Of a stretch of 14,171 nt of DNA, positions 7,617 through 14,171 are shown piece after piece; within the stretch, counting starts at the first letter, position 1, and the number at the start of each line of letters is the position of its first letter. This stretch comes from an uncultured Lachnospiraceae bacterium (lineage in GTDB: Bacteria > Bacillota > Clostridia > Lachnospirales > Lachnospiraceae), in the NCBI GenBank assembly GCA_902803635.1, contig CADCQU010000235.1, positions 1 through 14,171 on the forward strand. Reading direction: 5' to 3'. Made by a program: the position numbers and the translations under genes. The notes beneath the pieces were generated by a model that did no database searches, was not told the origin of the DNA, and saw only the letters and a list, made by a program, of their open reading frames with translations.

Positions 7617-8687
7617 TTGAAGAAAGAGAATATAAAACAGGATGTCCGAAGCGAGAAGGAGAGAGCTCTGGAGGCGGCAATTGGCCAGCTGGAGAAGGAG
7701 TTTGGCAAGGGAACGGTGATGAAGCTGGGTGACGCTTCGGAGAAGATGAATGTGGAGACGGTGCCGACCGGCTCGCTCTCCCTGGATATTGCCCTGGGGC
7801 TCGGGGGAATCCCGCGCGGCAGGATTATTGAGATTTACGGCCCGGAGTCGAGCGGCAAGACCACTGTCGCCCTGCATATGGTGGCGGAGGTGCAGAAGCG
7901 CGGCGGAATCGCCGGCTTCGTTGATGCGGAGCATGCCCTTGACCCGGTCTATGCGAAGAACATCGGTGTGGATATTGACAATCTGTATATTTCCCAGCCG
8001 GATTCCGGCGAGCAGGCGCTGGAGATTACCGAGACCATGGTGCGCTCCGGGGCCATCGACATCATTATTGTTGACTCCGTTGCGGCGCTGACGCCTCAGG
8101 CGGAGATTGACGGCGAGATGGGCGACTCCCACGTGGGCCTGCAGGCAAGGCTGATGAGCCAGGCCCTCCGGAAGCTGACGGCGACGGTCAGCAAGACACG
8201 CTGCATCGTGGTCTTCATCAACCAGCTCCGCGAGAAGATTGGCGTGATGTTCGGGAACCCGGAGACCACCACCGGCGGCCGGGCGCTGAAGTTCTACGCC
8301 TCGGTGCGCATGGACGTCCGCCGTACGGAGACTTTGAAGGCCGGCGGCGAGGTGACCGGCAACCGGACTCGCGTGAAGGTCGTGAAGAACAAGGTGGCCC
8401 CGCCCTTCAAGGAAGCCCAGTTCGACATCATGTTTGGCCGCGGCATCGCCAAGTCCGGGGACATCCTTGACCTGGCCGTGGGCTGTGATATCGTGGAGAA
8501 GAGCGGTGCCTGGTTCGCGTACAACAACGAGAAGATCGGCCAGGGCCGTGAGAATGCGAAGAACTACCTGGAGGCCAATCCGGACGTTATGAACGAGATC
8601 GAGCAGAAGGTGCGTATGGCCTATGGCCTTCCCAGCGAGCTTTCGGAGGAGACCGAGGACGCTGCGTCCGAGGCGCAGGATGCGTAA
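7617..8687 (+). CDS. recA: recombinase RecA
   Basis: RecA forms ATP-dependent filaments on single-stranded DNA, performs homologous strand exchange, and as a co-protease triggers LexA self-cleavage. I place the start at TTG 7617, eight bases after GGAGG (7604-7608), giving 356 residues beginning MKKENIKQD. An in-frame ATG at 7551 overlaps the promoter and SOS box and would add 22 unrelated residues, so it is rejected. Walker A is GPESSGKTT at 75-83. The MAW motif and L2 region are clear ([20 protein letters not shown]), and the C-terminus is acidic as usual. Regulation is by LexA through the box at 7584. recX overlaps the end by 8 bases. The antisense frame is open for over 400 codons, but this reflects codon bias. 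Confidence 0.98.
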   Translation: MKKENIKQDVRSEKERALEAAIGQLEKEFGKGTVMKLGDASEKMNVETVPTGSLSLDIALGLGGIPRGRIIEIYGPESSGKTTVALHMVAEVQKRGGIAGFVDAEHALDPVYAKNIGVDIDNLYISQPDSGEQALEITETMVRSGAIDIIIVDSVAALTPQAEIDGEMGDSHVGLQARLMSQALRKLTATVSKTRCIVVFINQLREKIGVMFGNPETTTGGRALKFYASVRMDVRRTETLKAGGEVTGNRTRVKVVKNKVAPPFKEAQFDIMFGRGIAKSGDILDLAVGCDIVEKSGAWFAYNNEKIGQGRENAKNYLEANPDVMNEIEQKVRMAYGLPSELSEETEDAASEAQDA

Positions 8688-9204
8688 CGGGTGCGCCGCG
8701 CCGCGGACCTTTAAGACGAAGGACGAGGAGCTTCTCTTTGCAAAGGAGAAAGCCCTCCGGCTCTTGGGGGACATGGACCGCACCAGGAAGGAGCTTACTG
8801 ACAGACTCCTTAAGGCCGGCTGCGGGGAGGATGTGGTGCAACAGACCCTCGCGTACCTCTCCCGCTACAGCTATGTCGATGACGAACGCTATGCGAGGCA
8901 TTATTTGTCGAGATATACTGCGGAGCGCGGGAGGAAACGGATTCGTATGGAGCTCCTGCAAAAGGGCGTTCCCACGGAGACGCTGGAGGCGGTATTTGCC
9001 GATACCGAGGATGCGGAGGCGGAGCGGGAGAGGGCGGCGGCCCTTGCAAGAAAACGCGCGGCGGGTCTTGACCTTTCAAGTCCCAGGGACCGGAACCGCC
9101 TTCTGGGCTTCCTCGTCCGCCGCGGCTTCCGGGAAGGCGACGCCTATATGGCCCTGCGGGAGCTTCTTAACGAGGCGGACCTCGACGATCCCGCTGAACT
9201 GTAA
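8680..9204 (+). CDS. recX: RecA regulator RecX
   Basis: RecX binds RecA filaments and limits their extension and activity. I place the start at the ATG at 8680, which overlaps the recA stop (ATGCGTAA). This gives 174 residues and predicts translational coupling; only a weak GAGG precedes it. A longer in-frame start at 8623 would put 19 Arg-rich residues inside recA and is unlikely. The helical repeat protein carries the family motif [17 protein letters not shown] around residues 66-82, then [16 protein letters not shown]-terminal repeat ends [20 protein letters not shown]. The recA-recX order is widely conserved, and the overlap means RecX should rise with RecA in the SOS response. A long non-coding gap follows. 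Confidence 0.93.
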   Translation: MRNGCAAPRTFKTKDEELLFAKEKALRLLGDMDRTRKELTDRLLKAGCGEDVVQQTLAYLSRYSYVDDERYARHYLSRYTAERGRKRIRMELLQKGVPTETLEAVFADTEDAEAERERAAALARKRAAGLDLSSPRDRNRLLGFLVRRGFREGDAYMALRELLNEADLDDPAEL

Positions 9205-9215
9205 TGAACACATAT

Positions 9216-9450
9216 AAATTTCCAACTGTACGGTTGAACGAATAATAAAGGTTCGCATTCAAGATGAAAGGTTTGTCATTCTGAGCGAAGCGAAGAATCC
9301 CGTAATTTTTTCGCTGCTTTTAACGGGATTCTTCGGCGCTTTTCATCATCCCTTATTGCCGTAGGCGATTCGATTCTGGAATGTCCGAAGGACGCGCACC
9401 TCAGAATGACAGAAAATGTTACTTTTAAGCCAACCGTACAGGTAGAATTT
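9216..9450. repeat. MITE-like element with nested inverted repeats
   Basis: Three nested inverted repeats fill the recX-rny gap. The outer arms are CTGTACGGTTG (9226-9236) and CAACCGTACAG (9431-9441), with imperfect AAATT extensions to 9216 and 9450. The middle arms are TGTCATTCTGAG (9274-9285) and CTCAGAATGACA (9400-9411). The inner arms are CGAAGAATCCCGT (9291-9303) and ACGGGATTCTTCG (9323-9335). No protein is encoded. The word TGTCATTCTGAGCGAAGCG is, as I recall, a dispersed repeat seen in many unrelated bacterial genomes. I see no clear target-site duplication. The inner hairpin could also help end recX transcripts. Confidence 0.75.
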
Positions 9451-9482
9451 CAGCAATTTTACCAACTTCTGCGTGTTCTTTC

Positions 9483-9511
9483 TTGACAGCTTTCTAAAAA
9501 AAATATATATT
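9483..9511 (+). promoter_or_regulatory. rny promoter
   Basis: TTGACA at 9483-9488 is a perfect -35 box. TATATT at 9506-9511, 17 bases on, is a good -10 box in an A/T-only tract, where TATTAT and TATAAT lie slightly further downstream. The start would be near 9518, giving a leader of about 47 bases. Confidence 0.75.
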
Positions 9512-9548
9512 ATAATAGTTGTATTATCGTACAATGAAAATTTAATAT

Positions 9549-9561
9549 AGGAGGTGCTCCT
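9549..9561 (+). promoter_or_regulatory. rny: rny ribosome binding site inside a small hairpin
   Basis: The Shine-Dalgarno AGGAGG (9549-9554) ends four bases before CTCCT (9557-9561). AGGAG and CTCCT are perfect complements with a GTG loop, so the site can fold on itself just before the ATG at 9565. This could lower or tune RNase Y translation; the effect is inferred. Confidence 0.5.
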
Positions 9562-9564
9562 GAA

Positions 9565-11121
9565 ATGTTGCCAGTTATCATTACCATCATCATTTGCGTG
9601 GTAATTCTGGCCATCGCACTTCCGGTCACGTGGAAAGCTGCCATTGCCAAAAAGACAAAGGAAGATGCCGAAAAGGTTGGTACCGCCGAGGAAAAGGCCC
9701 GCATCATTATCGATGAGGCCATCAAGAAGGCGGAGAGCAAAAAACGTGAATCTCTTCTCGAGGTGAAGGAACAGTCGCTTGCTGCAAAGAACGAAGTGGA
9801 CCGTGAGATCAAGGAGAGAAGGGCGGAAATCACCAAGCAGGAACGCCGGATCCAGACAAAGGAAGACGCGCTGGACCGGAAGACCGATGCTATGGAGAAG
9901 CGAGAGGCTGAATTTACAGCAAAGGAAGAAGAACAGAAGAAACGACTTCTGGAGATTGAGAAACGCAATGAGGAGGTGCAGCGCGAGCTGGAGCGCGTCG
10001 CCGGCATGACCGCGGAGGAAGCCAGGGAAGTGCTTTTGAAGCAGGTCCGGGACGACGTGAACGTGGACGTTGCAAAGCTCTACCGCGACCTTGTGGAGAA
10101 GGCAAAGGACGAGGCGGACAAGAAGGCCCAGGAATTTGTCGTGAACTCCATCCAGAGGTGCGCGGTGGACCATGTGTCCGAATCCACCATTTCCGTGGTG
10201 CAGCTGCCAAGTGACGAGATGAAGGGCAGGATCATCGGCCGCGAGGGGCGGAACATCCGCACCATTGAGACCATGACGGGTGTTGACCTCATCATCGACG
10301 ACACACCGGAGGCGGTCGTCCTCTCGGGCTTCGACCCGGTGCGCCGCGAGGTCGCCCGCATCGCGCTGGAGAGGCTCATCGTGGACGGGCGCATCCATCC
10401 CGCCCGCATTGAGGAGATGGTCGAGAAGGCCAAGAAGGAAGTCGAGACGCAGATGCGCGGGGAAGGCGAGCAGGCGGCCTTTGACGTTGGCGTGCACAAC
10501 CTGCATCCGGAGCTGGTGAAGCTCCTCGGCAGGATGCGCTACCGCACGTCCTACGGCCAGAACGCCCTCAAGCATTCGGTCGAGGTGGCGGAGCTATGCG
10601 GGCTCCTTGCCGGCGAGTGCGGACTGGACGTTCGCCTTGCCAAACGCGCGGGCCTTCTGCACGACATCGGCAAATCCATCGACCACGAGGTGGAGGGTTC
10701 CCATGTCCAGATTGGCGCGGATCTCTGCCGCAAATTCAAGGAAAATGACCTCATCGTCAACGCTGTGGAGGCGCACCACGGCGATGTGGAGCCGAAGTCT
10801 CTGATTGCCTGTCTCGTGCAGGCCGCCGACGCAATCTCGGCCGCGAGGCCGGGTGCCCGACGGGAGACGCTGGATACGTATACGAATCGTCTCAAGCAGC
10901 TGGAGGACATCACCAACGGTTTCAAGGGCGTGGACAAGTCCTTTGCCATCCAGGCCGGGCGCGAGGTGCGCGTCATGGTCGTGCCGGAGCAGGTCAGCGA
11001 TGCGGAGATGGAGCTTCTTGCGCGGGATATCGCCAAGAAGATCGAGTCCGAGCTCGAGTATCCGGGCCAGATCAAGGTCAGCGTGATCCGCGAAAGCCGC
11101 GCGGTGGAATACGCGAAGTAA
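9565..11121 (+). CDS. rny: ribonuclease Y (membrane-anchored endoribonuclease)
   Basis: RNase Y starts mRNA decay and processes transcripts in many Firmicutes, acting at the membrane as a partner of degradosome-like complexes. The 518 residues match the family's roughly 520. An N-terminal transmembrane helix (about 3-23, [17 protein letters not shown]) is followed by a long charged coiled coil (about 27-200). A KH RNA-binding domain then has the loop IIGREG with G225 and G228. The HD hydrolase domain has LLHDIGK with the metal-binding pair H366-D367, plus downstream VEAHHGD. All key residues are present. The gene has its own promoter and terminator. It follows recA-recX, as is common in Firmicutes, although here a repeat element intervenes. 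Confidence 0.97.
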   Translation: MLPVIITIIICVVILAIALPVTWKAAIAKKTKEDAEKVGTAEEKARIIIDEAIKKAESKKRESLLEVKEQSLAAKNEVDREIKERRAEITKQERRIQTKEDALDRKTDAMEKREAEFTAKEEEQKKRLLEIEKRNEEVQRELERVAGMTAEEAREVLLKQVRDDVNVDVAKLYRDLVEKAKDEADKKAQEFVVNSIQRCAVDHVSESTISVVQLPSDEMKGRIIGREGRNIRTIETMTGVDLIIDDTPEAVVLSGFDPVRREVARIALERLIVDGRIHPARIEEMVEKAKKEVETQMRGEGEQAAFDVGVHNLHPELVKLLGRMRYRTSYGQNALKHSVEVAELCGLLAGECGLDVRLAKRAGLLHDIGKSIDHEVEGSHVQIGADLCRKFKENDLIVNAVEAHHGDVEPKSLIACLVQAADAISAARPGARRETLDTYTNRLKQLEDITNGFKGVDKSFAIQAGREVRVMVVPEQVSDAEMELLARDIAKKIESELEYPGQIKVSVIRESRAVEYAK

Positions 11122-11130
11122 ATCCGAGGA

Positions 11131-11157
11131 GGGAAGAGCTTGCTCTTCCCTTCTTTT
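11131..11157 (+). terminator. intrinsic terminator of rny
   Basis: GGGAAGAG (11131-11138) pairs perfectly with CTCTTCCC (11143-11150) around a CTTG loop. TTCTTTT follows. It lies 10 bases after the rny stop codon. Confidence 0.85.
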
Positions 11158-11159
11158 AT

Positions 11160-11219
11160 ATTCACAGAGCCACGAAAGGGGATTAGCTGCCTGCGGCAGC
11201 ACGCGGCTCGCGAGGAGGG
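11160..11219 (+). repeat. 60-bp structured repeat, copy 1 (before the PHP gene)
   Basis: This copy matches the one at 13462-13521 at 52 of 60 positions by hand alignment. It starts right after the rny terminator and ends 13 bases before the next Shine-Dalgarno. It contains the perfect hairpin GCTGCC-TGC-GGCAGC (11186-11200). Outer arms GAGCC and GGCTC (11167-11171, 11205-11209) can also pair. Here the outer arm has an A-C and an A-A mismatch that are absent from copy 2. Confidence 0.75.
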
Positions 11220-11245
11220 CAAAGCCACATAAGGAGGATAAGAAT

Positions 11246-12073
11246 ATGTTGACAGACACCCATGTACACAGCCACTATTCTCTGGATTCCGAGGCGTCGA
11301 TGGAGAAGATCGTGGAGACCGCCATCGAGGAGGGGATTGGCGTCCTCTGCTTTACCGACCACATCGACTATGATTTTCCAATCGAGGACATGGTGTTTGA
11401 TTTTGACTTAGGCGAATACCTTGCCGAGATTGCGGCCCTCCGGGAGCACTACGGCGAGAAGGTTCGCATCCTTGCGGGCGTGGAGCTTGGCATGCAGCCG
11501 CACCTTGGACCGCGCTACAACGAGCTCCTTCGCAAATACCCGCTCGATTACGCCATCGGCTCCCAGCACCTCGTCAATCGCCAGGACCCCTATTTCCCCG
11601 AGACATTTGCTAAAAGGAACGTGGAGGAGGTCTACCGACAGTATTTCGAGGAGACGCTCGAAAATGTGCGGGCATTTGACGGCTTTGATTCCCTCGGGCA
11701 TCTCGACTACGTCACCCGCTACGGGGAGAGCATCAAGCCGTTCCCGAGCCATTCGTTGTTTCCGGAGCTGATCGATGAGATTTTGAAGCTTCTGATTGAA
11801 AAGGGCAAGGCCCTGGAGGTCAATACCTGCGGCTACCGCAAAGGTCTCGGTCAGCCGAACCCGGGACCGAGGGTTCTGCGGCGTTACCGGGAGCTTGGCG
11901 GCGAGCTCGTCACGATCGGGGCGGACGCCCACAAGGCGAAGGATTTGGGGAAGGGCTGCAAAAGGGGCGTCGAATGCCTGCGCGACCTCGGATTTAAAAG
12001 GTACTTCTATTATGTAGGGCATGAACCCGTGGCGGTCGAGATCGAAACTGCCCTCCGAGGCACTATTTCATAA
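11246..12073 (+). CDS. PHP-domain phosphatase, HisJ (histidinol-phosphatase) family
   Basis: This is a metal-dependent phosphoesterase of the PHP superfamily, closest in pattern to the HisJ/HisK histidinol-phosphatases that make histidinol from histidinol phosphate. The 275 residues fit. Metal-binding residues are visible: H6 and H8 (DTHVHSHYS), H39 (FTDH), E80 (AGVELG), H108 (GSQHLV), H152 (SLGHLDY) and D227/H229 (GADAHKAKDLG). The start ATG at 11246 follows AAGGAGG. The gene stands alone, with no his gene beside it. In related Clostridia a gene of this type is often found near rny, so its true substrate could differ from histidinol phosphate. No obvious promoter lies between the rny terminator and this gene. 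A copy of the 60-bp structured repeat occupies most of that space. Confidence 0.85.
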   Translation: MLTDTHVHSHYSLDSEASMEKIVETAIEEGIGVLCFTDHIDYDFPIEDMVFDFDLGEYLAEIAALREHYGEKVRILAGVELGMQPHLGPRYNELLRKYPLDYAIGSQHLVNRQDPYFPETFAKRNVEEVYRQYFEETLENVRAFDGFDSLGHLDYVTRYGESIKPFPSHSLFPELIDEILKLLIEKGKALEVNTCGYRKGLGQPNPGPRVLRRYRELGGELVTIGADAHKAKDLGKGCKRGVECLRDLGFKRYFYYVGHEPVAVEIETALRGTIS

Positions 12074-12295
12074 ATATATTCTATAAATTTATGGAAGGAC
12101 AAGGGGCAAATTCCCGTAGTAAGAACCTTTTGGGGCAAATTTGACATGACTTAGGAGGCGGAAAAGATATTTTTTAAAATCTCGACAAAAAAATGTAAAA
12201 TATTTCTTGTAATTTCGTGCAAAGTTGAGTACAATGTATGTAGGTTAGTAACCCGCTTCCAAAACTATCACATTTTATTAGGAGGATTTACGATT
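12074..12295 (+). other. AT-rich region between the PHP gene and gap
   Basis: No gene is visible. GGGGCAAATT occurs twice as a direct repeat (12103-12112 and 12132-12141), 29 bases apart. A TTGACA at 12141-12146 lacks a good -10 at standard spacing, and an AGGAGG at 12153-12158 has no start codon after it. The convincing gap promoter lies further on. Confidence 0.5.
12207..12235 (+). promoter_or_regulatory. gap promoter
   Basis: TTGTAA at 12207-12212 and TACAAT at 12230-12235 are separated by 17 bases and match the two consensus boxes at four and five positions. The start near 12242 gives a leader of about 54 bases ending in a strong AGGAGG. Confidence 0.6.
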
Positions 12296-13315
12296 ATGGC
12301 AGTCAAAGTTGCTATTAATGGATTCGGTCGTATTGGTCGCCTGGCCTTCCGCCAGATGTTCCGTGCTGAGGGATTTGAGATCGTCGCCATCAACGACCTC
12401 ACGAGCCCCGACATGCTTGCTTATCTTCTGAAGTATGACTCATCCCAGGGCAAGTATGCTCTTGCGGACAAGGTCTCCAGCACGGATCATTCCATCATCG
12501 TCGATGGGACTGAGATCGAAATCTACAAAGAGGCGCAGGCCGCGAACCTTCCGTGGAAGGCTCTGGACATCGATGTTGTTCTTGAGTGCACGGGCTTCTA
12601 TTGCTCCAAGGCGAAGAGCCAGGCTCACATCGACGCTGGTGCGAAGTATGTCATCATCTCCGCTCCGGCCGGCAACGATCTTCCGACGATCGTTTACAAC
12701 ACGAACCACGAGACCCTGACCAAGGATGATCACATCATCTCCGCGGCGTCCTGCACCACCAACTGCCTCGCTCCGATGGCCAAGGCCCTCAATGACCTTT
12801 GCCCGATCGAGTCCGGCATCATGGTCACGATCCATGCCTACACCGGCGACCAGATGATCCTTGACGGCCCGCACAGGAAGGGTGACAAGCGCCGTGGCCG
12901 CGCTGGCGCCGAGAACATCGTCCCGAACAGCACGGGCGCTGCGAAGGCGATCGGCCTCGTTGTTCCGGAACTGAATGGCAAGCTCATCGGCTCCGCACAG
13001 CGTGTCCCGGTTCCGACCGGCTCCACCACCATCCTTACCGCTGTTGTTGATGGCACCGTCACGGTCGCTGAGATCAACGCTGCTATGAAGGCCGCTTCCA
13101 ACGAGTCCTTCGGCTACAACGAGGATGCTATCGTTTCCCGCGATATCGTTGGCAGCACCTATGGTTCTCTGTTCGATGCCACCCAGACCATGGCTCTTCC
13201 GGCTGGCGAAGGCAAGACCGAGGTTCAGGTTGTTTCCTGGTATGACAACGAGAATTCCTTCACGTCCAATATGTGCAGGACCATCAAGTACTTCGGCGAG
13301 CTCATCCAGAAGTAA
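12296..13315 (+). CDS. gap: glyceraldehyde-3-phosphate dehydrogenase (type I, NAD-dependent)
   Basis: GAPDH oxidises glyceraldehyde 3-phosphate to 1,3-bisphosphoglycerate with NAD+ in glycolysis. The 339 residues are full length. The nucleotide-binding [13 protein letters not shown] is at 7-19. Catalytic Cys153 lies in [10 protein letters not shown], and His180 is in [10 protein letters not shown]. The phosphate-binding loop ends [28 protein letters not shown] is near the C-terminus. Asn33-Asp34 after the second strand suit NAD rather than NADP. The start follows TAGGAGG at good spacing. Codon use is strongly biased, as expected for a highly expressed glycolytic gene. pgk, the next enzyme in the pathway, follows after 260 bases. 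Between them lie a palindrome cluster, a terminator and a structured repeat, so expression of the two may be set at different levels. Confidence 0.98.
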   Translation: MAVKVAINGFGRIGRLAFRQMFRAEGFEIVAINDLTSPDMLAYLLKYDSSQGKYALADKVSSTDHSIIVDGTEIEIYKEAQAANLPWKALDIDVVLECTGFYCSKAKSQAHIDAGAKYVIISAPAGNDLPTIVYNTNHETLTKDDHIISAASCTTNCLAPMAKALNDLCPIESGIMVTIHAYTGDQMILDGPHRKGDKRRGRAGAENIVPNSTGAAKAIGLVVPELNGKLIGSAQRVPVPTGSTTILTAVVDGTVTVAEINAAMKAASNESFGYNEDAIVSRDIVGSTYGSLFDATQTMALPAGEGKTEVQVVSWYDNENSFTSNMCRTIKYFGELIQK

Positions 13316-13328
13316 TTGATGCGAAATA

Positions 13329-13398
13329 CCATTTGGCAAATGGCCGCGAAGAAGGCAGCATTTGCTGCGGATACCCCCACGGGCGCATTTGCCAAATG
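13329..13398. repeat. cluster of three CATTTG palindromes after gap
   Basis: Three palindromes share the CATTTG core: CCATTTGGCAAATGG (13329-13343), GCAGCATTTGCTGC (13355-13368) and CATTTGCCAAATG (13386-13398). The first and third are also 13-base reverse complements of each other, so they can pair into one long stem enclosing the middle hairpin. The cluster lies just after the gap stop codon and before the terminator. No protein is encoded. Confidence 0.8.
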
Positions 13399-13421
13399 TG
13401 AGATAATTAATGTATGACCTG

Positions 13422-13459
13422 GAAGGGTCCGGTGAATGAAGGACCGGGCCCTTCTTTTT
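13422..13459 (+). terminator. intrinsic terminator of gap
   Basis: GAAGGGTCCGGT (13422-13433) pairs with ACCGGGCCCTTC (13443-13454) with one G-U pair and a nine-base loop. Five T follow at 13455-13459. It lies about 105 bases after the gap stop. Confidence 0.85.
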
Positions 13460-13461
13460 CC

Positions 13462-13521
13462 ATTCACAGAGCCGCGTAAGGAAAATAGCTGCCCTCGGCA
13501 GCACGCGGCTCGCGAGAAGGG
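13462..13521 (+). repeat. 60-bp structured repeat, copy 2 (before pgk)
   Basis: This copy folds perfectly: outer arms GAGCCGCGT (13469-13477) and ACGCGGCTC (13503-13511) enclose a ten-base bulge and the hairpin GCTGCC-CTC-GGCAGC (13488-13502). As in copy 1, it starts right after a terminator. A further hairpin, GAGGC/GCCTC at about 13524-13541, is present only here, before the pgk Shine-Dalgarno. Confidence 0.75.
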
Positions 13522-13575
13522 TAGAGGCTCGGCTTCGCCTCCCTCTGCCTATTTATTGAAGGAGGATTAATATCA

Positions 13576-14171
13576 ATGCTTAACAAGAAATCCGTAGACG
13601 ACATCAATGTGGCCGGCAAGAGAGTGCTTTGCCGCTGCGACTTCAACGTTCCGCTGAAAGCCGGCGTCATCACCGACGAGAACCGTCTGGTGGCCGCTCT
13701 CCCGACCATCAAGAAGCTCATCGCCGATGGCGGCAAGGTCATCCTTTGCAGCCACCTTGGCAAGCCGAAGGGCGTTCCGAAGCCCGAGCTCTCCCTGGCT
13801 CCGGTTGCAGTCCGTCTTTCCGAGCTGCTTGGCCAGGAAGTCAAGTTCGCGGCGGATGACACGGTTGTCGGCGAGAACGCCAAGGCCGCTGTCGCTGCCA
13901 TGAAGGATGGCGATGTCGTTCTTCTGGAGAACACCCGTTTCCGCGTCGAGGAGACAAAGAACGGCGAGGCGTTCAGCAAGGATCTTGCTTCCCTCGCGGA
14001 CGTTTTCGTGAACGATGCCTTTGGTACCGCCCACCGCGCCCACTGCTCGAACGTCGGCGTGACCGCATTTATCGATGAGTGCGCTGTCGGCTACCTGATG
14101 CAGAAGGAAATCGACTTCCTTGGCAATGCTGTTAACAACCCGGTCCGTCCGTTTGTCGCCATCCTTGGCGG
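13576..14171 (+). CDS. pgk: phosphoglycerate kinase, N-terminal part (runs off the window)
   Basis: PGK transfers phosphate from 1,3-bisphosphoglycerate to ADP, the step after GAPDH. About 198 codons are present; the full enzyme is about 395-400 residues, so the nucleotide-binding C-terminal half is missing. The visible N-terminal domain has CDFNVPL at 21-27, CSHLGKPKG at 58-66, LLENTRF and [12 protein letters not shown], which form the phosphoglycerate-binding basic patch. The ATG at 13576 follows GGAGG at 13561-13565 by 10 bases. No clear promoter lies between the gap terminator and this gene, so it may depend on read-through from gap or on a promoter I cannot recognise. Codon use is as biased as in gap. 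Confidence 0.96.
   Translation, partial: MLNKKSVDDINVAGKRVLCRCDFNVPLKAGVITDENRLVAALPTIKKLIADGGKVILCSHLGKPKGVPKPELSLAPVAVRLSELLGQEVKFAADDTVVGENAKAAVAAMKDGDVVLLENTRFRVEETKNGEAFSKDLASLADVFVNDAFGTAHRAHCSNVGVTAFIDECAVGYLMQKEIDFLGNAVNNPVRPFVAILG

Noticed and set aside
7512..8783. 423-codon antisense open frame opposite recA
   Set aside because: It is the shadow of recA codon bias and spans the recA promoter and SOS box.
9346..10575. 409-codon antisense open frame opposite rny
   Set aside because: It is complementary to the coiled-coil and KH coding region of RNase Y, has no family resemblance, and its 3' end lies in the repeat element.
12153..12158. AGGAGG suggesting a small gene between the PHP gene and gap
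   Set aside because: No start codon follows at a usable distance; the next codons run into stops.
12141..12169. Second promoter upstream of gap (TTGACA)
   Set aside because: No acceptable -10 box lies at 16-18 bases; AGATAT and GATATT are weak and at 18-19 bases.
13329..13398. CRISPR-like repeat array
   Set aside because: There are only three short, unequal palindromes with irregular spacing and no cas genes nearby.
12440..13504. 354-codon antisense open frame opposite gap
   Set aside because: It is caused by biased codon use in gap and runs across the palindrome cluster and terminator.

Overview
The window is a gene-dense, fairly high-GC stretch with every recognisable gene on the + strand. 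It looks like a Firmicute of the class Clostridia, probably a Lachnospiraceae-like lineage. The order xseA-xseB-tlyA-nadK-argR-recN is the classic Bacillus/Clostridia block. The recA promoter carries a Gram-positive type LexA box, Shine-Dalgarno sites are strong AGGAGG types, and intrinsic terminators are common. Species cannot be named from this window.

Layout. 1-193: possible tail of an upstream gene, then a leader. 194-5746: a housekeeping/DNA-repair cluster: exonuclease VII (xseA, xseB), an S4-domain/FtsJ-type 2'-O-rRNA methyltransferase (tlyA), NAD kinase, the arginine regulator ArgR, and the SMC-like repair ATPase RecN. 5893-7341: glycogen synthase glgA, with its own promoter and terminator. 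7544-9204: recA (TTG start, SOS box) overlapping recX. 9205-9564: a non-coding gap filled by nested inverted repeats resembling a MITE, then the promoter of RNase Y. 9565-11121: rny with a terminator. 11246-12073: a HisJ-family PHP phosphatase. 12296-13315: gap. 13576-end: 5' part of pgk, cut by the window edge.

Functionally, ExoVII, RecN, RecA and RecX are DNA-repair and recombination genes. Gap and Pgk are consecutive glycolytic steps. GlgA stores glucose as glycogen. TlyA and RNase Y act on RNA. ArgR and the histidinol-phosphatase relative touch amino-acid metabolism.

I see no defence system, CRISPR array, tRNA, rRNA, insertion sequence or toxin-antitoxin pair. The unusual content is in non-coding and word-level structure: (1) the 8-mer GGCAAATG/CATTTGCC occurs 16 times by hand count where about 0.4 is expected, in several reading frames and in intergenic palindromes; (2) a 60-bp structured repeat occurs twice, each time just after an intrinsic terminator and just before the next gene's ribosome binding site; (3) a roughly 235-bp nested inverted-repeat element lies between recX and rny; (4) the xse-recN block lacks ispA/dxs and the spoIVB/spo0A neighbours often seen there, which suggests a non-sporulating lineage.
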